From the NCBI GenBank assembly GCA_037367405.1, contig JAZKJV010005774.1, positions 620,001 through 684,000 on the forward strand: a stretch of 64,000 bases of DNA. The letters are read 5' to 3'. The stretch's first letter is position 1; every line of letters starts with the position of its first letter. Positions 1 through 11,313 of the stretch are shown in pieces. Under the pieces are notes generated by a model. The model made no database searches, had not been told where the DNA came from, and was given only the letters and a program-made list of their open reading frames with translations. Position numbers and translations under genes: made by a program. This DNA comes from Ottelia alismoides. Taxonomy: Eukaryota; Streptophyta; Magnoliopsida; Alismatales; Hydrocharitaceae.

Positions 1-350
1 GGAGATGGGGTAGATAGAATCGACGTTCCACCATTTCAATATTTCCTTCATGACCACCTCTCGAAGATTCGGGTACAACCGTCGCTGGAACTCACACGAC
101 GGCTTGGCGTCCTCCTCGTGAGAGATATGGTGGGAGCACAGAGCCGGACTTATTCCCTATAAATCAGCTACACTCCATCCTATCACCTTACGATTCTCTG
201 CAAGAACCTCCATTAAACGCGATTCCTGTTCTCTAATCAAATGCGCTGAGATAATGATTGGTACATCTCATGCTTACCTGCAAGGAATCGATACTTCAGC
301 GACTGCGGCAAAGGCTTCAGTTCAAGACAACTAGTAGCTGGCAAATCTGG
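1..350 (-). pseudogene. Athila-type pol: linker and start of reverse transcriptase (fragment)
   Basis: On the minus strand, about 340-245 encodes a segment with LELKPLPQSLKYRFLAG, matching the conserved linker (LKPLPxHLKYAFLG type) that precedes RT in Athila and Tat elements. From about 240 to 1, in another frame, follow KVIGWSVADL, then GISPALCSHHI, and then a segment ending near DSIYPIS, which corresponds to the RT N-terminus around the 'GIIYPIS' motif. At least one frameshift (near 240) and one TAG within the GIS region break the reading. The catalytic YxDD region would lie left of position 1. Between this and the protease (351-849) a weakly coding acidic linker is present (longest open stretch 494-742), without a recognised domain. 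Confidence 0.75.
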
Positions 351-849
351 CCTCTGAAAGGTCTGAGCGAATGCAACCAGATCTGAATGAGAGAACTCTT
401 ACTGATCATGCAAAATTGGTGACGACTGCCCTGCTGGTGTATCTGTATTCGGTGCTGATACAGTCTCCACCTTAGTTGTTGGTTATGTAGAAATCAGATA
501 AGGTAATAAATCATCGATTTTGCCCAGTTTATGTCTGAATCCGAGGGATCTGAGTCAGAATTACAAGATACAAAATCTGCTTCATCATCCTGAACGCGGT
601 CGCCGACCTCAACAATGTACTCAGCCAAGAGTGTGCTCTCCAAACTCTCCTCTGCTGGAAGCTGTGGATCTGCAACATCTGAAGGTGAGAGAAGGGCTCG
701 TGAAACGGGATCAGACCAAGCGGCTTCATCATCAATGATCACAAAATCGCACTCCTGTTGGACGGCTCTTCCTCTGTCATCTGCTCTACATCACTAATCT
801 CCTCTGAGCAAGATGAATCTCACGCTCTGGTCTCATCGACCGTCTCTAT

Positions 850-1344
850 TTATATACTCTCACCATCGACGCGAAAGTATACCTTCCCACTATCATGGTC
901 GGACAATGCCTTGGCTGTGGTCAAGAATGGACGTCCTAGAATGACGGGGGTATCGGTCACAGATTCAGGGATCTCCATGTCCAACACAACGGAGTCTACA
1001 GGTAATTTCATACCCTTAATTGTGACGACTACGTCCTTCAACAACTCCTTTGGCCTCTTGACAGATCTATCAACAAACTGAAGGACTATCCTGGTCTGTC
1101 GCAGAGGGGCAAACTCAAACCGGTCGGGTAAGGCTGTCGGAATGAGGTTGATAGAAGAATCGTTGTCTAATAGAGTGTGATCAAATCTCTGCTCATGAAT
1201 GTGGCATCTGACATATGGAGCTCCTGTATCTGGCCTCTTTGTTGGCAGACGGTTCTGAATAGCAAAGCATGTGGCACGAGTCAGCATATGGACTTCTGCC
1301 TTGTGATTCCTCTTCTTCCTATGGTTAGTAGTCTTCTCACTCAA
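850..1344 (-). pseudogene. Athila-type retropepsin (aspartic protease), active site altered
   Basis: A 164-residue open frame on the minus strand carries the retropepsin fold signature: an active-site strand at about residues 75-90, then VDRSVKRPKELLKDVVV, and the flap/C-terminal motif PVILGRPFLTTAKAL near the end. These are the usual landmarks of the Athila protease, which normally processes the Gag-Pol polyprotein in the virus-like particle. The family active site reads L-D-x-G-A-S; here it reads LLDNDSSINLIP (about 1141-1176). The first Asp is kept but the following Gly is replaced by Asp, which should impair catalysis. No start codon is expected because the domain is part of a polyprotein. 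Upstream (towards 2864) the frame is lost in the gag C-terminal region. Confidence 0.82.
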
Positions 1345-1853
1345 TTTACTCTGGAAGAGAGGGATGTGCTCAAGTGCCTCCTATAGAGTCAGCTGGATAT
1401 GGAATCTATCAATCATCTGTTGGTTGAACTCTAACTGTTGATCTTTTTTTGGATTTTCTTTTTTATACCCTTTGCCAAGCGGTGTACTTGAGGAAAGGGG
1501 ATGGTTGGGCCCTCATCAGATAAAGGGTTAGGTTGAGGTTCCTACTGTTGAGAAGGCATGGAATCCATAACAGTATCATCAATCATCACATATGGACTCG
1601 AAGATGAAGAAACCTTTCTTTTATTAATTTTTTTGATATTTTTCATAATGTCCCGAGATACAAGAACAGAAGGTGACACAACTGGAATAAAAGAGGTGGT
1701 CCCAATACCACCCACGACATCGGAAGTTACGGCATCAGCACCACACTCTAGCTCAACATATGGGAATATGGTGGCATCAGTACCACCCTCTGCATTAGGA
1801 GAAATGGCGGCCTCAGTACCGTCGGCTGGATCAATATCCTTGGTGGCTTCAGC

Positions 1854-1887
<34 letters not shown>

Positions 1888-2864
1888 TCATTAGCAACAT
1901 CATCACCGCTATCCTCCTCGCCTGGCGCTCCTGAATCCTCATGGTGTCATCACTCAGACGAGGCGCCGTCAGCTGGCATCCTCCGCTCCTAAGTGACACA
2001 AAATCAACATCAAATGTGTATGAAGCAATGCCACCTAATAAATCACTAGGAGTGGTGGTCTTTGTAAACTGTACCTGCTCAGATTTTCTCGTTATTCAGG
2101 TTGGGCTCGATCTGAGCGGGTATGGCGACCTTTCCTTTGATGATCTCCCTCATCTCCTGGCGGAATTTGTCCATCTCCCTCCAAAAGGTGGCCTGTTGAT
2201 ATGAAAGTAGGCGGATTAGATCATCAAGGTCTAGGTTCTCATAGGTTGGCCCATGAGAACTGAACGGGTTGCCACACTGAAAGGGAGGTGGCTGCTGGAA
2301 CTGATGAGGGGGAGGCTGAGAATACTGCTGAGGCTGCTGCAGGTGCTACCTCCACGGTTGTCCCTGCTGGTAGGAATGAGGACCCGACTGAAAGTGCTAC
2401 TGTTGTGGCTGGTGGGAGAACTGGGGCTGCTGGTGCTACTGTCCGAACTGTCCATCCTGAGCTAGAGGCTGCTGTTGGGACGAGGTACCTCTGCTCGACC
2501 ACCTGAATCGGGGGTGATCTCGACGGATCCCAGGCTGTTGTCGGTCATACCAAATACCGTTGACTTCCATTAACGGCTCTTGATTACAGGGGGATGGTGG
2601 GAGAACCTCCAATAGCTGATCATGCTGGTATACCACCATCTAAGTGCCCTGAGATGGTGGTGGCTAAGAGTACTGGTGTTGCAACTGCTGGACCGGCTCC
2701 GCATATATGTGGTGAACCTGTCGGTATTGGACGGAGTGCTGGGACGAGCTGTTGCTGCTAGGATTAGCCTGTGACCTGAAACAGGGCAGAGAAGCCGTCT
2801 ATGCCTCTTAGAGACACATGATCTGGATCTTCAGGTCACTCAGGGTCTGTACCAACTGCTCTAT
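1345..2864 (-). pseudogene. Degenerate gag C-terminal / gag-protease spacer
   Basis: On the minus strand this interval joins the gag core to the protease and has many stops and frame changes. About 2520-2240 encodes a Gln/Pro/His-rich low-complexity stretch followed by a segment with DLDDLIRLLSYQQATFWREM, a pattern seen in the C-terminal half of plant Athila Gag proteins. I see no complete zinc-knuckle (CX2CX4HX4C). A triplet microsatellite of CAC/CAT repeats lies at about 1854-1892. The longest plus-strand open stretches here are low-complexity shadows. No independent gene is supported. Confidence 0.6.
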
Positions 2865-4195
2865 CTAAGTCATGCCCTGAAACTGCTTCTTCTCGATTAT
2901 TTCGATGCAGTCCAGCTTCTCATTGATAATGTCCATATCAGTGGCCGATGACTCTTCCTGTGCTGCGACTTCTGAGGAAGTGGATGGACCTGCATCAACT
3001 CGTGCTATCCTCTGATAGGACACGGCATGGGGTGAGGGTTTCCCCTGAGTGTAGAGCCGGGTCTGGGACATCACTGTGTAATTCTCGGCCATCTCATAGA
3101 TGGCCCAGACCTGGTCTTCGTCCTTGGCAAAATAAGAGCCCCCACAAGAAGCATTCACTAGCCCCTGCAGCTTCGGTGTCAGCCCACAAAAGAAGCTTTG
3201 TACTAAATTGGGCTTGGAGATGTCGTGATGTGGATACTGGTCAATGAGCTCACGGAATCGATCCCGCGCCTCATGGAACTGCTCGTTGGGGATCATAGAG
3301 AAATTATTGATCAGAGGCCGGGCTGCGTTCGTCCGGCCGAGTGGATAGGTATTGTTAAAGTACTCAGTCTGGAGCTTCTCCCACGAAGTGACGTATCTCC
3401 CCAAATGCTTCAGCCAGTAGGTTGCTCTGTCAACCAGGGAGAAAGGAGATGTCATCATTTTGATGGTTTCCTCGTCCATGTATCTGTCATGGACAATACT
3501 GCAGATCGTCTCGAACTCCTGCAGGTGTAGATGCGACTCTTCGGTGGCAAGTTCATGGAACTTGGGCAAGAGCTGAATGGTCTAGGGAGGGAGCTTGAAG
3601 TCTCCCAGAATCGTCGGAAGCTGAATCCAATGGTGTGTAAGGGTTGCACCGGGGTTGTGCAACTCCCACATCGGTCTGGCTAGTTTGGTTGGCTCCTGCA
3701 GCTCCTCTGGATGTCCTCCATCTCCTCCTCCAACCTCTGGAATCTCCTCACCGCCTGCTCGGTTTGGCTCTCCTCTATCGGCTCGCATATGTGCTATCTC
3801 TCGGCGTACCTCTGCCATGAAGGCTCCCTTGTCTCTAATCTGACTATGCATCGTCTCCAGGGAGGCTAAAAGTGTGTTGTTGATGTCATCCTGATCTAAA
3901 ACATATGTAGAACCCTGGGGTTGTCCATTGATGCGCTCCTCACTGCTGGTCATCTCGTGGGTCTCTGCAAAGGCAAAAACCCCAACTCAGGTGCCGTCAA
4001 ATGTACAAATATCTGTGTTGGTCTCTGCTCGGGCACCTCGGGACTGGAAGAAGGGTGGTCGAGTGGAAACAGGGTGGAATCAAACTCGGGTTCGGAAAGC
4101 GGGTCTAGGCTCTCCCGAACTTGCCTAGATGAATAGGGTGGAGTGCTCGAAAGCGGTGCTGCCAGGGGCAGCCTAAGGGACCTTCGGCCCATCAT
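2865..4195 (-). pseudogene. Athila-type Gag core with one in-frame stop
   Basis: Two open frames on the minus strand, 3953-3582 and about 3581-2865, are in the same phase and separated by a single TAG (3582-3584). The reading across the stop passes from the N-terminal basic region into LLPKFHELATEES, the start of the retrotransposon Gag domain. The domain continues with MTSPFSLVDRATYWLKHL, WEKLQTEYFNNTYP and FFCGLTPKLQGLVNASCGG, the conserved order of the plant Gag (UBN2-like) fold. Gag forms the particle that packages the RNA. The zone 4195-3954 is open in another frame and may be N-terminal Gag or leader. The C-terminus runs into degenerate sequence below 2865. Apart from the stop this is the best preserved gene of element A. 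Confidence 0.82.
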
Positions 4196-5242
4196 CGTGA
4201 TCTAAAAGAAGGGTTGATGGGATCTGGAAACAAACAATATAAACAATCAAACCCCCAATTCACATACACAATGTTGAGCTGATGACCGTGAAGGTTCAAG
4301 TTTGTTAAGTGATGTGTCTTTTAGGATCATGTTTGTTTAACAATCTCAATTTTATGGTTATCTCTTTTTATGGTATTTTCAAAAATCAAACAAACGCTTA
4401 ACGGATTTTTCAATCTCCTGATTATTTTAAGTCCAAAACGGGGGGAGAAATCGAAAAGTCGATGCATGATCCAAACTTATGATGCATGCAAAGTCAGAAA
4501 TGCGTACCTGTCACCAGCACTCTACATGCAGGGTGATCCACACATAAATTAAAGACAGAATTTAAACTAATCTAAATGATGCAAGAAGAAAACGACCTTA
4601 GATGAGCAATTTCTAATCGCAAAGAATAATAGTTAACTGACTAGAGAGAGAGATATGTCCGAACTCGGATGCCGATCGATGTCCACCACAACGGATCCTG
4701 CATGCACTGTATACGGCCTCTAGTGTCGCTTGAACTCTCACTCAATTAGATTAACTTTTTATTATGATTTTTATTAAGGTCCAATTATGAATCTATAGGT
4801 GCATGCAAGATATTAGGGTTGGGCCTTAATTATTTACGTCGCAATCAAAGAAATTCCTAAATCTAGGGGCCAAATTTTTCGAGAATCAAAAGAAAGAAAA
4901 TGCGAAGAAAATAAAACCGGCGAAAAACTGCAGTGAGGTCCCCCGAGCACACCCGTGCTCGGCGAAACATACCCCGATATGCCAAGTGTCCAAGAAAGAG
5001 TGAGTGTCCCTGTGTATTACAACAATAATAATGTGCTGGAAAATAAAAACTACTCTATCCTATATAACTAATTTCCTCCTGGCCTCATACTCCTCCAATG
5101 TGATTACACCTATCGAAAGCCGACACATTCTCGGGCGGTCCCTCACACAAAAATCAAAGCAAAGAGAATGTCAGAAAAACAGTTATATAAAGTAGAGACA
5201 AAAACAAAAATAAAAAGAAATATGAAAGGACTACTAAGTCGT
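4196..5242 (-). other. Untranslated leader of element A
   Basis: About 1 kb between the primer binding site and gag, without a supported open frame. It is AT-rich apart from a short island around 4920-4990 that contains a perfect 8-bp stem hairpin at 4943-4962. By position this is the 5' untranslated region that in LTR retrotransposons carries dimerisation and packaging signals. Confidence 0.6.
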
Positions 5243-5262
5243 ACTCTCCGACTACGGTGCCA
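5243..5262 (-). promoter_or_regulatory. Primer binding site of element A
   Basis: Minus strand reads TGGCACCGTAGTCGGAGAGT, three bases from the LTR end. It aligns with the PBS of element B (9417-9436, TGGCGCCGCTGCTGGGGAGG), and both resemble the TGGCGCCGTTGCCGGGG-type PBS of plant Athila elements. Several differences from that form show decay. Confidence 0.75.
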
Positions 5263-7601
5263 TTCTGATGATACGAAGATCAAGATCGATTAAGATGGAA
5301 AAACAAGCAGAAGTCGTTCTCAACCAATCAATTCGGTCAATCAAGAAAATCGAAACCACTCAAAATATGAAGCAATCAAGCACAAAATCTAATGTCAGCG
5401 ATCTCTGCTATTTATTTAACCCGGTATAGCGATCAGGACAGAATACAAGGAGCACGGAAATGTACGAAGTAGTCGGAAATTAGATAATAAAAACATATTT
5501 TTGTGGTTTTTAATTTGCAATTTTTTTATATTTTCAAAATGAGAACACAAAAAAAAATAAATAAAAAGAACAAGGTAAAAACAAGCTTCAATAATTTTTA
5601 TTAAGACTAAAAATACCCAAAAATAGGAAATAAAAATATTTTTATGTTTTTCAAATATTCAAATGTTTTTTTTTAATTTTATGAGATTTTTACAATTTTT
5701 ATATGATTTTATAAAAATCAAACAAGACCAAAACAATGAAACAATGTTCAGCCTGGACTAAAAGGTGAGCTTAAAATAGTAAAAATGCCATGACATCTTA
5801 TTGATGATTTTTATAAAAAAGAAAATAAAAATATCTAACTACGGCAACTGAAATCCTATTTTTTTTTATTTTTCTAGAATTTTTAATGATTTTTATAAGT
5901 TTTTTAGTCTTTTGTGATTTTTAGGGTTTTTTGCAATGATTTTTAAGGAGAAATTGGTTTTAAGGAGAAAATGGTACTGTAATTAAAGCATACAAAAACA
6001 AGCAGCTACTATTTTTGTAATTTTTAAAGTTATTTTTATAATTTTTATGTATTTAATAAAACATACAGGGCTCTTTTTTGTTGTTTTTGATTTTGAAAAT
6101 ATCAAATAAAAGTAAATTAATTCACAAAAATTACCATAAATATTTAGCAGGATCTAACTGTAATTTTTATGGAATTTTTGGAGTTGATTTAGTAATTATT
6201 TGATTAAAAATAAAGTAGACAGTACATAAAGACCTAGATGCAATTACTCAAAAGTTTCCAGGGCAAAAGATAACAGACATAAAAAACTTAGGGCCGATCC
6301 TGCAAATTATCCACTAAAAAGTGCATATGTTGAATACTCATAAACACAGGGGTATAATTGCAAATATTCGAAAACGTCTATTCAAATCATAACAGTAAAA
6401 AACACGGGGGTACATCATGGAAATACACTAGCTATACACGTACAATAACATGTGAGTTCAGTCAAACAGTACTAAAGTGCAAATGTAGAAAATAGCAAGG
6501 GTCCATATGCAAAAGTTCTAAACTACAACTTTATTTACAAAACTATCGAGTAAAGCATGAGAAACACAGGATAGAAAATGCAAAGTACCCTTCGCAATGT
6601 GCATGCGGAACACGTGAGGGCACGTGGCGAACTCTGATGCGGTGATGGCGTACGGTCCTGATCATTGGCGGGCAGATCTGACGAATCAGGGTATGTCAGG
6701 GACGTGCGGAAGGATCTGACCTGTCAGATTTGATCCAACGGTTGCCACAGCCTTCTGTCGGGTGGCTCTGATGACGTCTAGAGCAAGGGGGACAATCGAA
6801 CGGCTGAGAAGGACGTTGAAAGAACACCTCCCCTCCGGACTTCGATCGAGCAGCGGAGGAGATCCACCGGCTCGATTGAAGAGCGAGGAGGTCCACCAGC
6901 TTGGTGGAGTCGCGACGTTCGGGCTGGGGGGTCTGATGGAGCTGGGAAGGGTCGGATGGTGGTGGCGACGACTGGTCACCTGGGGTTGCTCCGCCTGAGC
7001 TACTGGGGGCTCGGAAGTGGTTCCTTGCACGCAAAATGACCTGCAATGGGGAGAGCGACTCAGGGGCTTTGCTCCGGTCGGGTTGTTGCTTGATAAGGAA
7101 GGGAGAAGTATGGGAGAATGGAGGTCGATCTCCGGCGAAGATGGTAGGAGATCTTAACCTTAATCTCGACCTAAGGGACGGGCCTAAGGATGATCAGGTT
7201 GCGATGCAAGATGGAGGGCGACGTGTAGGTTCGATCAGAACAGATGAGTGCGGATAACGGGGCTCCAACCAGATGATCGGAGCAAGTGAACATGCGGCGA
7301 AGGTGGAATACAAGATCAAAGCGAACATGGAACTAGGGGAGATATGATGAATGCCTGAAGATCTGGGAAGACTCCTGAGCTCCAGGCGATGGTAGTCTTT
7401 GAGGTAGTGGCCTCAACCGACCTATGGCTGGCCAAGGAGGCTGAACGCGGCAGAGGTCCGACCATGTGAGTGAACTGCGAGAATCACGCCACCAAAATCC
7501 GATCCGAAGGTGGTATCCGATCGCTGTCAATCAACTAGACGTCACTAGGGGTGGAAGAAGGGGAGAGGCACGAGCTGCGGCGCTGGGTAGGCGGAGGAGA
7601 C

Positions 7602-7609
7602 AATTTATA
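7602..7609 (-). promoter_or_regulatory. TATA box of LTR A
   Basis: Minus strand CCTATAAATT. It lies about 1.14 kb from the LTR start once the MITE is subtracted. The solo LTR at 60542 has its TATA box 1.16 kb from its start, so the U3 architecture is conserved. Confidence 0.7.
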
Positions 7610-8009
7610 GGCTTCCCAGGATGGTGAGAAGATCAGGCGAGAGTGCGCAGACCTAGGAAGATCCGCGCCTTCCTAGGGATCCGCGAAGGTGATGGATCCT
7701 AGGAGAAGGCTCGGGCAAAGAATATGGTAGAGAGGAGGCGTGACCTGACCGGGAAAAGTGGGAGAAAACACTCCAGTGAAGGGAGTCGAGTCTAATCTGC
7801 CTTGGAAGAGGGCGTTGAGCGGAGGTTAACACCCGGTCCCGACCAATCAAAAATAGGAATTTACAAAATATTCATAAAATCAATAAAAAGAGTAAATGAA
7901 TCTAAAATAAAAAATGTATAAAATAAAAAATGTTTATTATTTTTCAAACTATTTTTCTATAATTTTTAATTATGTTTATAAAAAATTAAATTCTTGTATA
8001 TACAATATA

Positions 8010-8397
8010 GAGGAAAGGGAGCCTACTTTGTGAAGTAGGTAACCTTACCTACTTCACATTTCATTTTTGCAAAATTTTTTTATTTTTTTAGAAAAATACC
8101 ACCGTGGATTTTCATAATTATATCCCTCTAATATGTCATTCAAATTTCGTCAGAAACAGAGACTCCTACGGCCGCCATCCAGAACATGTAAAATACAACA
8201 AATCTGTGACCGTTATAAAATGACTGTCTGGATGGAGGCCGTAGGAGTCTCTGTTTCTGACGAAATTCGAATGATATATTAGAGGGATATAGTTATGAAA
8301 TTCCATGGTGGTATTTCAAAAAAAAATAAAAAAATTGCAAAAAATGAAATGTGAAGTAGGTAAGCTACCTACTTCACAAAGTAGGCTCCCTTTACTC
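8010..8397. mobile_element. Foldback MITE, Mutator type, 388 bp
   Basis: Two long inverted arms, 8010-8183 and 8227-8397, face each other across a loop of about 43 bp. The termini are GAG[G/T]AAAGGGAGCCTAC. The element is flanked by a perfect 9-bp direct repeat, TACAATATA, at 8001-8009 and 8398-8406. A 9-bp target duplication with long terminal inverted repeats is the hallmark of Mutator-like MITEs. There is no coding capacity. It sits in the U3 part of LTR A, upstream of the TATA box. Confidence 0.92.
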
Positions 8398-8577
8398 TAC
8401 AATATATAGTGTTATATATAGGTATACTATACCTATGTATTTTGTACAATTTTATTTTATTATTTTTACAAGAATATCCCAAATTTTATATTTTATTTAT
8501 TTTCAACATAATTTTAGGAGTTCAAAATAATTTTCTTTTTGTTTTTATGATGTATTTACAGGTATAGAATAAATAGG

Positions 8578-8675
8578 GGATATAAGCCCGAGATTGACCC
8601 AAGATGGATCTGAATGGAGGCGAAGAATCCATGTAGCCGACCCTACTTAATTGTGGGAAAAGGCTTTGTTGTTGT
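8578..8675 (+). mobile_element. 5'-truncated SINE
   Basis: The segment contains AGAATCCATGTAGCCGACC and ends with GTGGGAAAAGGCTTTGTTGTTGTT. The same 3' end occurs in the complete SINE at 34469-34691. It is bounded by direct repeats, 8563-8577 (TATAGAATAAATAGG) and 8676-8690 (TATAGAAAAAATAGG), 14 of 15 matching. The tRNA-like head is absent, so this is a 5'-truncated insertion. Confidence 0.75.
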
Positions 8676-9416
8676 TATAGAAAAAATAGGAGATGAGACT
8701 CATATACATGTATCATATACAAGTGAGAGATGATTTTATTTTTATTTTGTTTTATTTTTCCAATTTTTATTTTATTTTTGTTTTCTTTTTATGAATATAT
8801 ACAAGGAGGTACTAATAATATTTTGATTTTATTTTATCAAAATAATAATTATTTACATATCTAGGTAATATGTACAATATAGAGTAGGTCCTATCTCCCT
8901 CTACTTAGTTTATTTGGCGATCAGGCTAAGGCTTGGCCTCTAGGGGTTCAGGTCACTCTGTGTTTATTCTAAATACCTCCTTCCTTTTTTTCCTTTATTC
9001 TTTTATTTTTGCACAAATACATGCTAAATACACAAAGTTAACACATGCATGCAGAATGCTACTTATTGTATTTACACCTATTTACATGATGCTTTGCCAA
9101 GATAAATAGATAAAATAAAAGAATAAAGAGTGAGAATCAGGGATTCATCATGACTCAATAGCCAGCTCTCTCCACGAATCGCCGGCCTCCAATATACTTC
9201 GAGATGCGTCGACTTCAAGAAAGCTGCTCCAAGTCCATCGGGCCCTCGCATAAAAAGATAAAATTTATGTCATATAGAGAGATATAAAAATACATACAAA
9301 AATAAACAAAGAAATAATTGGTAAAAATGTAATAATTACAAGGAGGTTTGGGGTCAGATTACCCGAGTAAATGGAAAACATAAATATAATTTTCTAAAAT
9401 GATCCTAAGTCGTTTG

Positions 9417-9436
9417 CCTCCCCAGCAGCGGCGCCA
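9417..9436 (-). promoter_or_regulatory. Primer binding site of element B
   Basis: Minus strand TGGCGCCGCTGCTGGGGAGG, two bases from the LTR end (...GGGTCTGTCA). This is a well preserved Athila-type PBS. Confidence 0.88.
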
Positions 9437-9438
9437 TT

Positions 9439-10670
9439 TGACAGACCCTATAATACCCTATACTAAATGTGTCGATTTGTTGTAGTCGGGAAATCAGGAT
9501 CGATCAACAATTAACCACACGAATCGATGAAGCAATGAATTAATTAATGTGCAGTTTTATTTATTTTTAACCTGGTTAAGCCCTAGGGTCAATTCAAGGA
9601 GGCAAAGGAATAACTCGAATCAACTTAGACGAATTAGCTCACGGTTTTCCAAACATGATTTTTTGTATTTTTATGTGAAATAAATGCAAATACAAAAATG
9701 CGGATGAATTAAGTTATTAAGAAAACACACAACTTAGTCAAATTAATTTTAATGTGAAATCAATCCAAATTAGCCAAGTTATATTTTTTCTGAAAATCTA
9801 ATCCGATGATGAATGCAAAAAGTATTTTTTTGAAAATTTTGAATTTAAGATGCACAAATGAAAAATGCAAACTTTTTATGGGTTTTTATGCAATTTTTAA
9901 TGCAAACAAGATGCAAAAATTATGAAATTTTTACTGAAAGTTGAACATGATGAAATGAAGCTACAATAATATTTTTGAATTTTTCTGATAATTTATGATT
10001 TTTTATGAATTTTTTAATGAAAACAGAGTGAATGTGAGTATTTAATTTCTAATAAGTCCATGAAATCAAATTATTTAGAGAACATTTTATCTCAAAAAGG
10101 TATTTTGATATGAAATACAAGAGAGTTAAAATTTTACAAAAATAACATTCGTGGATTTAATTAAAAATATTAACAGAAATCACTCAACATTTTTTAGGCA
10201 AAGGACACATCCATTTTTGATTAAATTTGGATAGTAATTAAAAAGCACTTACTAGCATCATCTTTGATTTTTTTACAATTTCTAGAGCAAAATTTAATCA
10301 AATATGAATTCCAGACCACGAAATGGGTAAAATATCCAAGTTTTCATCAAAATAATTTTAGTTAATTAATTACTGCTCGCAATATTCCAAATAAATATCT
10401 AAAAGATACATAATTATATTCTCTACAATATAAAATTTTTGTATTATAAATTGATGCAGAGTAGATGTCCAAATTAATGTATAAATGCAGGGGTGTCTTT
10501 GTAATACAAAAATTAAAAGTTAACAAAAAAATGTGCACAGGGGAACTTTTGGAATTATGAAAACATACGAGGCATAAAGTGTAATTTTTACACAAAAAAT
10601 AAAGAGACCTTTGAACGCTTCGGCTAGGGCAGGAGGCTGGGAAGGCTCCTACGTCGGTCGAGTTCTAGCG
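9439..10670 (-). repeat. LTR B, PBS-proximal part
   Basis: Begins TGACAGACCC on the plus strand directly next to the PBS spacer. At about 9580 it holds the block related to CCTTGAATTGACCCTAGGGCTTAACC, the Athila/Tat-type motif also found in LTR C (about 53300) and in the solo LTR (about 63395). It is AT-rich from 9640 to 10600 with no coding content. It ends at the copia-1 target site TAGCG (10666-10670). Confidence 0.75.
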
Positions 10671-10818
10671 TGTGAAGATATTTGTATTTTCATATTTCAT
10701 GTCTCTTTCTTATTATCTTTTCTGTCTTCTACTTTATGTAATTTACCCATAGGCCTCTCTACTATATAAGAGAGCCTAGGGTTCTCAGGAATGATAAGCG
10801 CTCTTATTTTCTCCAACA
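10671..10818 (+). repeat. Copia-1 5' LTR
   Basis: 148 bp, TG...CA ends. It contains a TATA-like element in CTACTATATAAGAGAGCC followed by CTAGGGTTCTC, a core shared by the LTRs of the other copia copies in this window. Confidence 0.92.
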
Positions 10819-10832
10819 TGGTATCATAGCGG
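10819..10832 (+). promoter_or_regulatory. Copia-1 primer binding site
   Basis: TGGTATCATAGCGG starts at the base after the LTR. It is one mismatch from the usual plant tRNA-iMet PBS TGGTATCAGAGC. Confidence 0.85.
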
Positions 10833-11313
10833 CGATCCTAGACCAGAGCTCTCGATTCCCAAAAACCCCAACCCCACCGCCAGCCCTCTCCCTTGACTCG
10901 TGCACCGCCGCCCTCTCCCTCAACTCGCGTACGCTCCCTTGCCTCTTCGTCGACGCCGCAGCCTAGCGCGCCTCCACAGCAAGGGCTCCGCGCACGCGCT
11001 CTCCGCGCATAGCGCGCTCATCCTCCTTGCACGCACAGCGCGCCCTTCTCGCACGCACCGCACGCTCATCCCCCTTGCGCGCACAGCGCACCGTGCGCTC
11101 GCCCTCCTCACGCGCACCCTGCGCTCTTCTCACGCGCACCTCAGCCTCGTCTCGCGCGCTCGTGTGCTGTCTTCACTTGCCCGTCGCCTCAGCCTCGTCC
11201 GTTGATTGATGGGTTGGTGTGCATGAGTCTACACGTGCACCCAAACCCATATATGTCTATGTAGACATGCAAACTTTGATTTGTTGAACCTGTAGCAGTC
11301 TTCTGTCGGCAAT

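Larger units (their letters stand above)
1..9150 (-). mobile_element. Athila-type Ty3/gypsy retrotransposon A (partial, 5' LTR side)
   Basis: Read on the minus strand, the order is 5' LTR (9150 down to 5266), primer binding site, about 1 kb of leader, gag, protease and the beginning of reverse transcriptase. The element runs off the left edge, so the rest of pol and the 3' LTR are not visible. The gag and protease segments have the sequence character of the plant Athila lineage. The LTR starts TGATGAATC (right end, minus strand) and ends ATCA beside the PBS, with terminal inverted symmetry TGATGA/TCATCA. It is inserted in the leader of element B, whose PBS lies only 286 bases to the right. 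The coding part has several stops and frameshifts, so this copy is not autonomous. The target duplication cannot be tested because the other end is outside the window. Confidence 0.85.
5266..9150 (-). repeat. 5' LTR of element A (3885 bp with nested insertions)
   Basis: The left edge is set by the PBS and the right edge by the minus-strand start TGATGAATCCCTGATTC, which aligns with the start of the independent solo LTR at 60542 (TGATGAATCTCGTATTC). Removing the MITE and one target duplication copy leaves about 3.49 kb, nearly the length of LTR B after removal of its copia insertion (about 3.5 kb). The part near the PBS (5266-5460) holds a degenerate form of the GTTCGACC-type block found in related LTRs. 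A TATA box lies at 7602-7609 on the minus strand. The middle (6600-7850) is GC-rich. Open frames there on both strands have no protein similarity I recognise and I do not call them genes. Confidence 0.8.

Noticed and set aside
6686..7257. Overlapping open frames in the GC-rich centre of LTR A
   Set aside because: Both strands are open because of base composition, and the position within an LTR and lack of similarity argue against a gene.
10900..11209. Arg/Ala/Leu-rich frames in the copia-1 leader
   Set aside because: Generated by GCGCGC/CACGC repeats in the untranslated leader; not conserved in copia-2.
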